From assembly GCF_006385595.1 (NCBI RefSeq), contig NZ_CP041046.1, positions 1,922,001 through 1,986,000 of the forward strand: a DNA stretch of 64,000 bases, written 5' to 3'. This document shows positions 50,861-59,182 of the stretch, piece by piece. The translations under genes and the position numbers were made by a program. This DNA comes from Luteibacter pinisoli (GTDB lineage: Bacteria; Pseudomonadota; Gammaproteobacteria; Xanthomonadales; Rhodanobacteraceae). The notes under the pieces were generated by a model. It worked only from the letters and a program-made list of their open reading frames with translations. It was not told the DNA's origin and did no database searches. How positions within the stretch are numbered: the first letter of the stretch is position 1; the number at the start of each line of letters is the position of its first letter.

Positions 50861-52228
50861 ATGCCGGCAGTGAAGAGGCTCGCCCATGCGGTGTTGCTGG
50901 GCCTGGCCTGCGCGCCCGCGATAAGCCAGGCGGGAACGCTGGATTACACGCTGTATGCGGGGCTCGAGCACAGCAACAACATCGCGCTGTCGCCGGACAA
51001 CCCGATCAGCGAAAACGTGCTGACGCCTGGTGGCACCTTCCAGTTCACCCAGCTCGGCTCCACGTTCCAGGCCAACGTGGCCGGCACGTTCGAGTACCGC
51101 AAATACCTGGAAAACCATTTCGATTCACAGACGCAGACGCAGATTGCCGGGCAGGGGAACTGGACGATCATGCCGGGCCGCCTGGATTTCTCCGTCGAGG
51201 ATTACGCCGGCGTGCAGCCGGTGGACCAGCTGCAGTCCGATTCGCCGGGCAACCAGCAGCAGACCAATGTCGTGGCGCTGGGCCCCACGCTGCACATGCG
51301 CTTTGGCGATGCGACGCGCGGCCAGGTGGAGCTGCGCTTCATCAACAGCTACGCGTCGCGGGTGAACGAGTTCGATTCCAACCGTGGCCTGGCCGCGTTC
51401 CGCCTCTTTCGGGACCTCACGCCGACCGACACGCTGTCCGGCAACGTCGAGTTCCAGCACGTGAACTTCTCCAACCAGCCCAGCAGCGCCGACTACGATC
51501 GCAAGGAAGCCTTCCTGCGCTACACCAGCCAGCTGGCGCACTTCGATGCGGATGTGTCCGTGGGTGGCACGCAGCTGGACTTCAATGAGGGCAAGGACCG
51601 CTCGGCGCCGCTGGTTCGCCTGCAGATTGGCTGGCAGCCCACCTTGCGCAACTCGCTGACCGTCGCGGGCGCGTATCAGTATGCCGATGCCGCGACCGAC
51701 CTCATGACCGCGCCCACGGTGTACGGCCTGGGCAGCGACGCCAATGCCGACCGCGTCGAGGCGCTCGACCCGTTCGCCAACACCGGCGGCCTGGGCCGCG
51801 GCAGCCTCTCCGGTATCGCCGTGGGCAGCGCGGTGATCGGCTCGCAGGTCTACAAGGAAAAGCGCTTCGAGGCGACCTGGAACTGGAAGGGTGAACGCCT
51901 GGTGCTCACCGTGTCGCCGGCGTGGAACCGCCTGCGCTACATCGACGATGGCACCTTCGACCAGACCGGCAAGGGCCTCAGCGTGGGCGTCGGCTATCGG
52001 GTAACGCCCACCTTGACCCTGTCGGGCTTCGGCACGGCGGACCGCACCAACTACGAAACGATCGACCGTCGCGACACCACGGTCCGCCTGGGCCTGGACC
52101 TGGCCCAGCAGTGGAACCGGCACTGGAGCTGGCATGTCTCCGTGGCGCGCGAACACCGCACCAGCGACGCCGTTGGGCAGAACTACCGCGAAAGCGCGTT
52201 CTTCGTCGGCGTGGTCTACCGGAGGTAA
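50861..52228 (+). CDS. Outer-membrane beta-barrel of the exopolysaccharide system
   Basis: 455 residues from ATG 50861 (RBS GGGGAGGG). Signal peptide ending ISQAGTL, then continuous amphipathic strands with alternating aromatic residues and a C-terminal VGVVYRR strand. The pattern resembles the PEP-CTERM/XrtA-associated outer-membrane proteins (TIGR03016/EpsL-like). It may help export or tether the polymer. Confidence 0.8.
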   Translation: MPAVKRLAHAVLLGLACAPAISQAGTLDYTLYAGLEHSNNIALSPDNPISENVLTPGGTFQFTQLGSTFQANVAGTFEYRKYLENHFDSQTQTQIAGQGNWTIMPGRLDFSVEDYAGVQPVDQLQSDSPGNQQQTNVVALGPTLHMRFGDATRGQVELRFINSYASRVNEFDSNRGLAAFRLFRDLTPTDTLSGNVEFQHVNFSNQPSSADYDRKEAFLRYTSQLAHFDADVSVGGTQLDFNEGKDRSAPLVRLQIGWQPTLRNSLTVAGAYQYADAATDLMTAPTVYGLGSDANADRVEALDPFANTGGLGRGSLSGIAVGSAVIGSQVYKEKRFEATWNWKGERLVLTVSPAWNRLRYIDDGTFDQTGKGLSVGVGYRVTPTLTLSGFGTADRTNYETIDRRDTTVRLGLDLAQQWNRHWSWHVSVAREHRTSDAVGQNYRESAFFVGVVYRR

Positions 52229-52230
52229 GC

Positions 52231-53007
52231 ATGCGAACCGACCCCGAACTGCCGTTCTTCTTCGGTGCCGACAGCGGCCTGTTTGGCATGTACCACGCGC
52301 CGGCCTCGACACCGCGGCGCGCCGTACTGATGTGCCCGCCGCTGGGGCAGGAACTCATCCGCACCCATCGGCTGTACCGCCAGCTGGCCCAGGCGCTCGC
52401 CGCCCAGGGCATCGCGGTGCTGCGCTTCGATTACCACGGCACCGGCGATTCGGCCGGTGACAGCGCCGAGGTGGACTGGCAGCGCTGCATCGGCGATGCC
52501 GTGACCGCGGCGGGCGAACTGCGTTCGCGGGCGGGCGTGGATCGCATCGTGGCCTTCGGGGCGCGGCTTGGCGGCAGCATCGCGCTGGGCGCGGCCGATC
52601 GGGCCCGCTTTGCCGAAGTCATCGCGTGGGATCCGGTGATCGACGGCGACGACTACGTCAGCGCGCTGGATACCATGCAGGCCGCCCTGCGCGAAGACGC
52701 CGACCGCTTCAACCAGCCGCGCACGCACGCGGACGTGGCCGAGCAGTGGCTCGGCTTCGATATCGGCGACAGCCTGCGCAAGCAGATCGCTGCGCTGAAG
52801 GTGACGCCGGCCAATGTGCCGACCCTGGTCCTGGATTCGATGCCCGCTGGCGCTGCACCGCGCTGGGAGCCGCTGGTGTCGACGCGAGGGCGCGTCGCCG
52901 CGATCGCACCGCCCACGCCGTGGAATGACCTGCGCCGGCTCGAGGCCGCGATTCTTTCCCACCCCCTGATCCAGGCCGTTACCGGCCGCATGGCGGAGGA
53001 CGCGTGA
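52231..53007 (+). CDS. Alpha/beta-hydrolase-fold protein, exosortase-system hydrolase 2 type
   Basis: 258 residues. The start lies 2 bp after the barrel gene. Fold landmarks are AVLMCPPLGQELIRTHRLYRQLA and VLRFDYHGTGDSAGD. The nucleophile elbow reads GARLGGS instead of GxSxG, so the usual Ser is replaced by Arg. Homologues in exosortase-associated EPS loci (hydrolase 2) likewise tend to lack the Ser. Its role is unknown; it may bind rather than hydrolyse. Confidence 0.78.
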   Translation: MRTDPELPFFFGADSGLFGMYHAPASTPRRAVLMCPPLGQELIRTHRLYRQLAQALAAQGIAVLRFDYHGTGDSAGDSAEVDWQRCIGDAVTAAGELRSRAGVDRIVAFGARLGGSIALGAADRARFAEVIAWDPVIDGDDYVSALDTMQAALREDADRFNQPRTHADVAEQWLGFDIGDSLRKQIAALKVTPANVPTLVLDSMPAGAAPRWEPLVSTRGRVAAIAPPTPWNDLRRLEAAILSHPLIQAVTGRMAEDA

Positions 53008-53837
53008 TGCGCGAGGAAGCGTTCCGATTTGGCCGGGCACGGCACCTGGTCGGCATCGCCGGTGTCCCGGAGGGGGCCTTCGGCGAAACCGGGGTGATCG
53101 TGCTGAACGCAGGCATGGTCCATCGCATTGGCCCGTTCCGCCTGCACGTCGAGCTCACCCGGCAGTTGAATGCCGCCGGCTACCCGACGCTGCGCTTCGA
53201 CCTCTCCACGCTCGGCGACAGCGGCGCCAGCGGCGGTGGCCTCACGCGCACGCAGCAGGTCTGCGCGGATGTCGACGATGCCATGAAGCTGCTCGCCGAA
53301 CGCGCGGGTTGCCAGCGCTTCGTGCTGGTCGGCCTGTGCTCCGGGGCGCAGAACGCGCATACGGTGGCGGCCAGCGACCCGCGCGTGTCCGGTGCCGTGT
53401 TCCTCGATGGCTACGCGTATCGCACGCTGGGCTACAAGCTCCGTCATTACCTGCCACGCGTGCTGGACCCAGCGCGCTGGACGCGCTTCCTGCGTCAACG
53501 CGCGGGCGGCGGTGGTACCGACAAGCCGGCGCCTGAGCCGGTGTTCTCCGTGGCGCCCGCGCCGCGCGAGGAAGTCATCGCGGATTTCACCGGCATGGTA
53601 GGCCGGGGCATGAAGCTCTACCTCGTCTACTCCGGCGGCATCAGCTACGCGTTCAACCACGCGCGGCAGTTCCGCGAGTGCTTCGGCAAGGTGATGGACC
53701 ACCCCGGCGTCACCACCAGTTATCGCTCGGAAACCGATCACACCTACATTCTCACCGGCGACCGCGCGCGGCTCGTCGACGGCATCGGCGGCTGGCTGGC
53801 GCGGAATTTCCCGCCGGCAGCGGGGAGGCAAGCATGA
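53007..53837 (+). CDS. Alpha/beta-hydrolase-fold protein, exosortase-system hydrolase 1 type
   Basis: 276 residues from ATG 53007, overlapping the previous stop by 1 bp. VIVLNAGMVHRIGPFRLHVELTRQL and LRFDLSTLGDSG are typical of the fold. The elbow reads GLCSGAQNA, with Cys at the nucleophile position. The C-terminal SETDHTYILTGDRARLV supplies the catalytic-type His. Known as hydrolase 1 beside exosortase EPS genes; substrate unknown. Confidence 0.78.
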   Translation: MREEAFRFGRARHLVGIAGVPEGAFGETGVIVLNAGMVHRIGPFRLHVELTRQLNAAGYPTLRFDLSTLGDSGASGGGLTRTQQVCADVDDAMKLLAERAGCQRFVLVGLCSGAQNAHTVAASDPRVSGAVFLDGYAYRTLGYKLRHYLPRVLDPARWTRFLRQRAGGGGTDKPAPEPVFSVAPAPREEVIADFTGMVGRGMKLYLVYSGGISYAFNHARQFRECFGKVMDHPGVTTSYRSETDHTYILTGDRARLVDGIGGWLARNFPPAAGRQA

Positions 53838-54835
53838 GCACGGTCCTGGTTACCGGGGGTGCCGGATACATCGGCAGCCACACGGTGCAACAGCTGGTGG
53901 CGCGCGGCGAGCGCGTGGTGGTCATCGACAACCTCTCCACGGGGTTTCGCGAAGCGGTCCGCGGTGCGGCCTTCGTCGAGGGCAACGTAGGTGACTGCGA
54001 CCTCGTGGCGCGCACGCTGGAAACCTACCGCGTGGATGCCGTGCTGCACTTCGCCGCGCATACCGTGGTGCCGGAGTCGGTGAGCGATCCGCTCAAGTAC
54101 TACGGCAACAACACCTGCAACACCCGCAACCTCCTGGCTTCGTGCGCGGCGGCGGGCGTCGACAAATTCATCTTCTCGTCGACGGCGGCGGTCTACGGCA
54201 CCACCGACGCTGGCGTGGCGGATGAAGATACGCCGACGCGGCCGATCAACCCATACGGCACGTCCAAGCTCATGTCCGAGACGATGCTGCGCGACTGGTC
54301 GGCGACGGGTGCGATGCGCCATGTGATCCTGCGCTATTTCAACGTGGCCGGTTGCGACCCGGAAGGGCGCATCGGGCATTCCACGCCCCAGGCCACGCTG
54401 CTGATCAAGGTGGCCTGCGAGCACGCGGTGGGCAAGCGCCCGAGTATTGGCATCTACGGCACCGACTACGACACGCCGGACGGCACGGGCGTGCGCGACT
54501 ACATCCATGTGGACGACCTGGCAGCGGCACACCTGCGCGCGCTGGACCACCTGCGCAGCGGCGGCGATTCGCTCACGCTGAACTGCGGCTACGGCCACGG
54601 CTACAGCGTGCGCGAGGTGGTGGATGCCGTGGCCCGCGCGGGAGGCCATGCGTTGAATATCGTCGAGCATCCGCGCCGCCAGGGCGATATCCCGAAGCTC
54701 ATCGCCCGCAGCGACAAGCTGCGCGCGGTGCTGGGCTGGGAGCCGCGGTACGACGACCTCGATTTCATCGTGCGCACCGCGTTGAGCTGGGAATACCAGC
54801 TGGCCGGCGTGGTACCCATCGCGTCCGTGGCATGA
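53834..54835 (+). CDS. galE: UDP-glucose 4-epimerase
   Basis: 333 residues of an extended SDR. Rossmann motif GGAGYIG (8-14), FSSTAAVYG, and the YxxxK catalytic pair in NPYGTSK, plus LRYFNVAGCDPEGRIG and GTGVRDYIHVDDLA. It supplies UDP-galactose (or a related sugar) for the polymer. It overlaps its neighbours by 4 bp on both sides, so it belongs to the operon. Confidence 0.92.
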   Translation: MSTVLVTGGAGYIGSHTVQQLVARGERVVVIDNLSTGFREAVRGAAFVEGNVGDCDLVARTLETYRVDAVLHFAAHTVVPESVSDPLKYYGNNTCNTRNLLASCAAAGVDKFIFSSTAAVYGTTDAGVADEDTPTRPINPYGTSKLMSETMLRDWSATGAMRHVILRYFNVAGCDPEGRIGHSTPQATLLIKVACEHAVGKRPSIGIYGTDYDTPDGTGVRDYIHVDDLAAAHLRALDHLRSGGDSLTLNCGYGHGYSVREVVDAVARAGGHALNIVEHPRRQGDIPKLIARSDKLRAVLGWEPRYDDLDFIVRTALSWEYQLAGVVPIASVA

Positions 54836-56481
54836 ACGCTGTCTCTGCCCGCACGCGCCGGTTCCTGTTCCTCCTGGCGTGCCTGCTTGCGCTGGTCTCG
54901 GTGACCGGGCCGGACGCGATGTCGGTGGACGGGCTTCCGCCCGCCGTGCAGAAGATCGACGTGAAACGCGTGGCCGGGCAGGGTGATGCCTTGCCGGTGT
55001 CCGTCGGCATTCCGTTCGCTCCCGGCGTGTTGAAGGATGCGCACGACCTGCGGATCCTCGATGTCCACGGTGTCGAAGTCGCGTCCGATGTGAAGGTCAT
55101 GCTGACCTGGCACTTCCGTGACGGCAGCATTCGCGCCGTGCGCGCGCAGTTTCGTGGTGCGCAGGGAACGTACTACTTCGCCGTAGGTGCGGCACGCCAG
55201 GCCACAGCGCCCGGCTGGCCCTACGCCGACGGTCTGGTGAAGGGTAAACCGGCCGCCCTGGCGACACTCACGCCGCAATGGCTCACCGCCTCGCTCATCG
55301 CCGGCCCGCAAAGCGTGGCGGCCAAGGGCGAGGCGTACGCCGGTTATGTGGACGCGCAGTTTGCATGGGCCCACGAGATGCCGGTAAAGGACACCACGGC
55401 GTGGCTGTTTGATCGCCCGTCGACCCTTTTCAAGGCATATGTGCGTACCGGGCGCGCCGACTACCTGGAAGCGGCCGAAGAGAGCTATCGCTGGTACATG
55501 GCCGGCATCAAGCGGGATGGCTTTCCCATGAGCCCCTCCTGTGCCGGCGGCTGGCTGCCGGATGGCAAGCCCTGCGACGTCAAATACGTTTACATCGAAC
55601 CGATCCTGCTGGCCGTGGGCCTGACCGGCGACGACAGCGTGCATGACGCCGCGACGGTGTCGAAGATGACCGAGCTGTGGGCCACCGGCGGCTGGAATGC
55701 GGCGCCCGGTGCGTACACCGCGCCGAAGGATTACTTCACCGAGCGCCTCGCCGGGCTGGGCCTGATCGAGACCGTGGCCGCCTACGAGCTCACCGGCGAC
55801 AAGCGCGACCGCGAGCGCATCGACCAGCGGGTGGGCTGGCTGGATGCCCACCAGCGCCACAATCCCGATGGCCTCGGCGACGACGGCTCATGGCGCAACA
55901 GCTGGAACGTGCACGAGAACGACCCGAACGGTGCCGATGACGTACGCGGCGCCTCGCCGTGGATGAGCGAGAACATCGTCGACGGCCTGTGGCACGCGTG
56001 GCTGGTGACGGGCGACGCACGGATCCCGCCGATGATCGTGGACTTCGGGCGTTACCTGGAGCGCTACGGCTGGATTGATCCGAAGCTGCTTGTGTCGCCG
56101 CATGACTGGCGCAACAGCTGTTCCGGCCCGAACGGGCAGATTGCGTGGTACTGGTCGTCGTCGCAGGCCAAGCCGGCTGAGCTGACGAAGATCCAGGAAT
56201 CCGAGGGCTGGTACAGCGATGGCCACACGGTGGAGCTGGGCCTGCCGGTCGCCGCCGCGCATTATTTCGAGAGCGATGCATCGCGCGCTGCCGCGCTGGC
56301 GAAGCGGTTCTCGGCGATAGCGGACTCCTACGCGCCGTCCTGCGCCGCCATCTCGGACACCGTACGCCGCTTCAACTGGAATAACCGCGGCGCCGGCGTG
56401 GCGCAGTGGATGATGGCGCAGCCGGCAGGCGCCGGGCTGACGCCGGAAGGGCGCAAGCTCGCCACGGGGCACGCGCCTTGA
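54832..56481 (+). CDS. Secreted protein with YetA/PcRGLX-like beta domain and alpha/alpha barrel
   Basis: 549 residues. Signal peptide (about 10-28). The N-terminal domain (LPVSVGIPFAPGVLKDAHDLRILD, VMLTWHFRDGSIRAVRAQF) resembles the RIFT-barrel domain of exo-rhamnogalacturonan lyase-like YetA proteins. It is followed by a helical region (about 180-500) with TLFKAYVRTGRADYLEAAEESYRWYM repeats as in alpha/alpha toroid glycosidases and lyases. It may trim, cleave or modify the polymer during export. No catalytic residues could be assigned. Confidence 0.7.
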   Translation: MNAVSARTRRFLFLLACLLALVSVTGPDAMSVDGLPPAVQKIDVKRVAGQGDALPVSVGIPFAPGVLKDAHDLRILDVHGVEVASDVKVMLTWHFRDGSIRAVRAQFRGAQGTYYFAVGAARQATAPGWPYADGLVKGKPAALATLTPQWLTASLIAGPQSVAAKGEAYAGYVDAQFAWAHEMPVKDTTAWLFDRPSTLFKAYVRTGRADYLEAAEESYRWYMAGIKRDGFPMSPSCAGGWLPDGKPCDVKYVYIEPILLAVGLTGDDSVHDAATVSKMTELWATGGWNAAPGAYTAPKDYFTERLAGLGLIETVAAYELTGDKRDRERIDQRVGWLDAHQRHNPDGLGDDGSWRNSWNVHENDPNGADDVRGASPWMSENIVDGLWHAWLVTGDARIPPMIVDFGRYLERYGWIDPKLLVSPHDWRNSCSGPNGQIAWYWSSSQAKPAELTKIQESEGWYSDGHTVELGLPVAAAHYFESDASRAAALAKRFSAIADSYAPSCAAISDTVRRFNWNNRGAGVAQWMMAQPAGAGLTPEGRKLATGHAP

Positions 56482-58025
56482 CCCGCCGTCTCGACGTCCT
56501 CCGCAGCGTGGGCATCGTCACGGTGTCCACATACATCGAGTACGCGCTCGGGCTGCTGATGAGCGTGTGGATCGCCCGTTCACTTGGGCCTGCGGATTTT
56601 GGTCGCTACGCCTTCACGGTGTGGCTGTGCGGCTGGCTGATCGTCTGCTCCAACCATGCACTGACCACGTCGTCGACCAAGTTCATCGCCGAAGCCGATG
56701 GCATGGGTGATCCCCGCCTGGCGTCCAGCCTCGCGGCCCGCTTCTCGCGGATCCAGGGCTGGAGCTCGCTCGGCGTCATCGGGCTGTTCGTCATCGTGGC
56801 CGCGCTGTTCCGCCCTTCGGAGTGGGACCAGTCGCTGCTGCCGATCATGCTCCTGGTGGTGGTCGCCGTGGTCGCCAAGGCCAACTACGCCATGCTGGTG
56901 GCCGTCGGCAAGGGCCAGGAACGTTTTGAGCCCGAGGCCGTCGCCACCGTGATTGGCGGCATCGTCGGCATGTTGTTGGTGTTGGGTGCGATGTTTACCC
57001 ATGCAGGGCTGCTGTCCTTCGTGGCCCTGTTCACCATCGCCTGCCTGCTGCTCAATCTCATCAACCGATTGATGTACCGCCGGCTGTGCCGTCCGTTCGA
57101 GCCAGGCGAGATTCCGCCCGCGATGACCGCGCGGGTGAACCGGCACCTGAAGCTCACGGCGACGCTCGTGCTGATGGGCTCGTTCCGCACCGGCACCATC
57201 GAAGTGTTCATGCTCAATACGTTCACCGGCTCGGTGGCGGTGGGCTACTTCGCCATCGCCGGCACGCTGACCCGCGGCGCGGTCCAGCTGTTCTCGGTGG
57301 GGCTCACCTCGACGTTGCTGCCGTACATGGCCAAGACGTATGGCGAGAGCGGTACGGCCAAGGCGGCGCGGTTCCTTTCGGAGGCGACGCGGTTCTATTG
57401 GGCAGTGGGCATTGCCATTGCGGGGCTTGGTGTCGTGACCACGCCCGAGATCGTGCGCCTGATGTACGGCACCCGGTATGTCGACGCCATCCCGGCCATC
57501 GAGGCCACGCTGGTGCTTGGCGGCCTGTTGCTCATCGGCAACGGCATCGCCGCATTCCAGACCGTCGTGGATCGCCAGGACGACCGCGTGCGCATCGCCG
57601 TGGTGGCGCTTGTCGCCAACGCGGTGGCGGGCGCTGCCTTGATTCCGCCGTTCGGCTTGGCCGGCGCCGTGGGTACCTACGCCACCACGCGCATCGTCGA
57701 GATGGGCCTGGCGGTGCACTACCTGCGCAAGGCGACCCAGGGCGGCTTGCCCTTGGCGGCGATGGTGCGGCTCTTCGCGGTGGGCCTGGTGGCGATGGCC
57801 GCCGCCTGGGCCGCGACGGAGGCCACGCCTTCGCGGCTCGGTTTCCTTGTCGGCGCGCTGGCCTTCGTGGCCATCTACGTTCCGGGCAGCGTGTGGGTGC
57901 GCTACTGGTCCGCCGATGATCTCCAGTTGATGGCAGGCATCAGCCGCCGGTTGGGTCCACCCGGGCGTGCGCTGTCGCGTGTCCTCGCCATCGTGCCGCC
58001 CTCCGCGGCGAAGGCAAGCTCATGA
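56478..58025 (+). CDS. Polysaccharide flippase (Wzx/MVF-like)
   Basis: 515 residues from TTG 56478, whose codon overlaps the previous stop (TTGA). About 12-14 membrane helices. Opens with RSVGIVTVSTYIEYALGLLMSVWIARSLGPADFGRYAF, the hallmark N-terminus of Wzx/oligosaccharide flippases. It moves lipid-linked repeat units across the inner membrane. The next gene overlaps by 4 bp. Confidence 0.9.
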   Translation: MTRRLDVLRSVGIVTVSTYIEYALGLLMSVWIARSLGPADFGRYAFTVWLCGWLIVCSNHALTTSSTKFIAEADGMGDPRLASSLAARFSRIQGWSSLGVIGLFVIVAALFRPSEWDQSLLPIMLLVVVAVVAKANYAMLVAVGKGQERFEPEAVATVIGGIVGMLLVLGAMFTHAGLLSFVALFTIACLLLNLINRLMYRRLCRPFEPGEIPPAMTARVNRHLKLTATLVLMGSFRTGTIEVFMLNTFTGSVAVGYFAIAGTLTRGAVQLFSVGLTSTLLPYMAKTYGESGTAKAARFLSEATRFYWAVGIAIAGLGVVTTPEIVRLMYGTRYVDAIPAIEATLVLGGLLLIGNGIAAFQTVVDRQDDRVRIAVVALVANAVAGAALIPPFGLAGAVGTYATTRIVEMGLAVHYLRKATQGGLPLAAMVRLFAVGLVAMAAAWAATEATPSRLGFLVGALAFVAIYVPGSVWVRYWSADDLQLMAGISRRLGPPGRALSRVLAIVPPSAAKASS

Positions 58026-59182
58026 ACTACCTGTGCTCCATATTGCGTACCCTGGACGCGCTGCGCGCAGCGCGCGATGAGATGGCCGCCCTCGCCGATG
58101 CGCCCGGTGGGTGCGACGGCATCTTCCAGCACCCGGACTGGATCGCGTACGAGGTAGAGAGTCGCGATGACGGCACCATGCCCCATGTGATCGTCGTTCG
58201 CGACGGGGCAGGGCGCATGGTGGGCTATGCACCGTTCCTCGCTATCCGGCATACGGCACGGCTAGACCTTGGCGGACGTCGGGTCAGCCTGTATCGCGGT
58301 GAAGCGCTGCGTTTGCTTGGCGCGGGGATCGTCGCCGTAGCGGCGGAGCGCGCGACCGCCACACTGGCCATCGTTCGCCAGCTGCATGGGGACATCGATG
58401 TCCGCGTCATGCGCATCCAGGAAAGCCCGCTGCCCAATACCTTCGCCGAATCGTTGGGGAAGGGCGAGGATATGCGCCTGGTCTCGGCGAATCTCCTTGA
58501 CCAGGTGCAGTGGACCATCGAAGGCCAGGCCTCCTCGGAGGCGTGGCTGGCCCAGATGGACAAGAAGCGCCGGACGGATCTCACCCAGCGAATTGGTCGT
58601 GCGTACCGGAAGCTCGGTGGCGACGCCGCGCTGCATGTCTTCGATACGCCGGAGGCCATGCCCGAGTATTGCCGGCTTATGAACGAGCTGTATCCGCGCA
58701 CGTGGCATCACGACGACCTTCCCATCCACTGGGATCACCCGCTGCGGGTGGCGTTGTTCCAGCGGCTCGCCGCGGCTGGCCATATCGTGGGCCACGTGGT
58801 GCTTCGCGATGGGCAGCCCCTGGCCTATGTCCACGGCTACCGGGTGGCGGGTACGTATCTCGTCGATGACCTTGGCTATGACGAAGCCATCGCGAAGGTG
58901 GGCATCGGGTCGGTCGCCGTGTTCCAGGCCATCAAGGCGCTTCTCGACCGGTTCCCCGGCGAGAACGTGAGCTTCGGTTACGGCGACAACCAGTACAAAC
59001 GCCTTCTTGCCACGTACAGCCAGCCCTGCGGCTCGCTTTACGTCGTACGCTCAGCGCGTGCCACGGCCGGCTTCCATATGTATGCGCCAGTGAGGTGGCT
59101 GTACCGCGGCCTGCACCGCGTCCGGGAGGACATGCGCTCCCGGAAGCGCGGGCAGGCCACGACGTCGCCTGTCACCAGGTGA
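58022..59182 (+). CDS. FemAB/GNAT-like acyltransferase of the EPS operon
   Basis: 386 residues. The N-terminal half (QHPDWIAYEVES, VGYAPFLAI) and a C-terminal GNAT domain (AAGHIVGHVVLRDGQPLAYVHGYRV, DEAIAKVGIGSVAVFQAIKALL, FSFGYGDNQYKRL-like turn) match CelD/BcsL and FemAB-like proteins often found in polysaccharide loci. It probably acylates the sugar unit or anchors it. It is the last gene of the operon and overlaps the convergent array gene by 11 bp. Confidence 0.78.
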   Translation: MNYLCSILRTLDALRAARDEMAALADAPGGCDGIFQHPDWIAYEVESRDDGTMPHVIVVRDGAGRMVGYAPFLAIRHTARLDLGGRRVSLYRGEALRLLGAGIVAVAAERATATLAIVRQLHGDIDVRVMRIQESPLPNTFAESLGKGEDMRLVSANLLDQVQWTIEGQASSEAWLAQMDKKRRTDLTQRIGRAYRKLGGDAALHVFDTPEAMPEYCRLMNELYPRTWHHDDLPIHWDHPLRVALFQRLAAAGHIVGHVVLRDGQPLAYVHGYRVAGTYLVDDLGYDEAIAKVGIGSVAVFQAIKALLDRFPGENVSFGYGDNQYKRLLATYSQPCGSLYVVRSARATAGFHMYAPVRWLYRGLHRVREDMRSRKRGQATTSPVTR

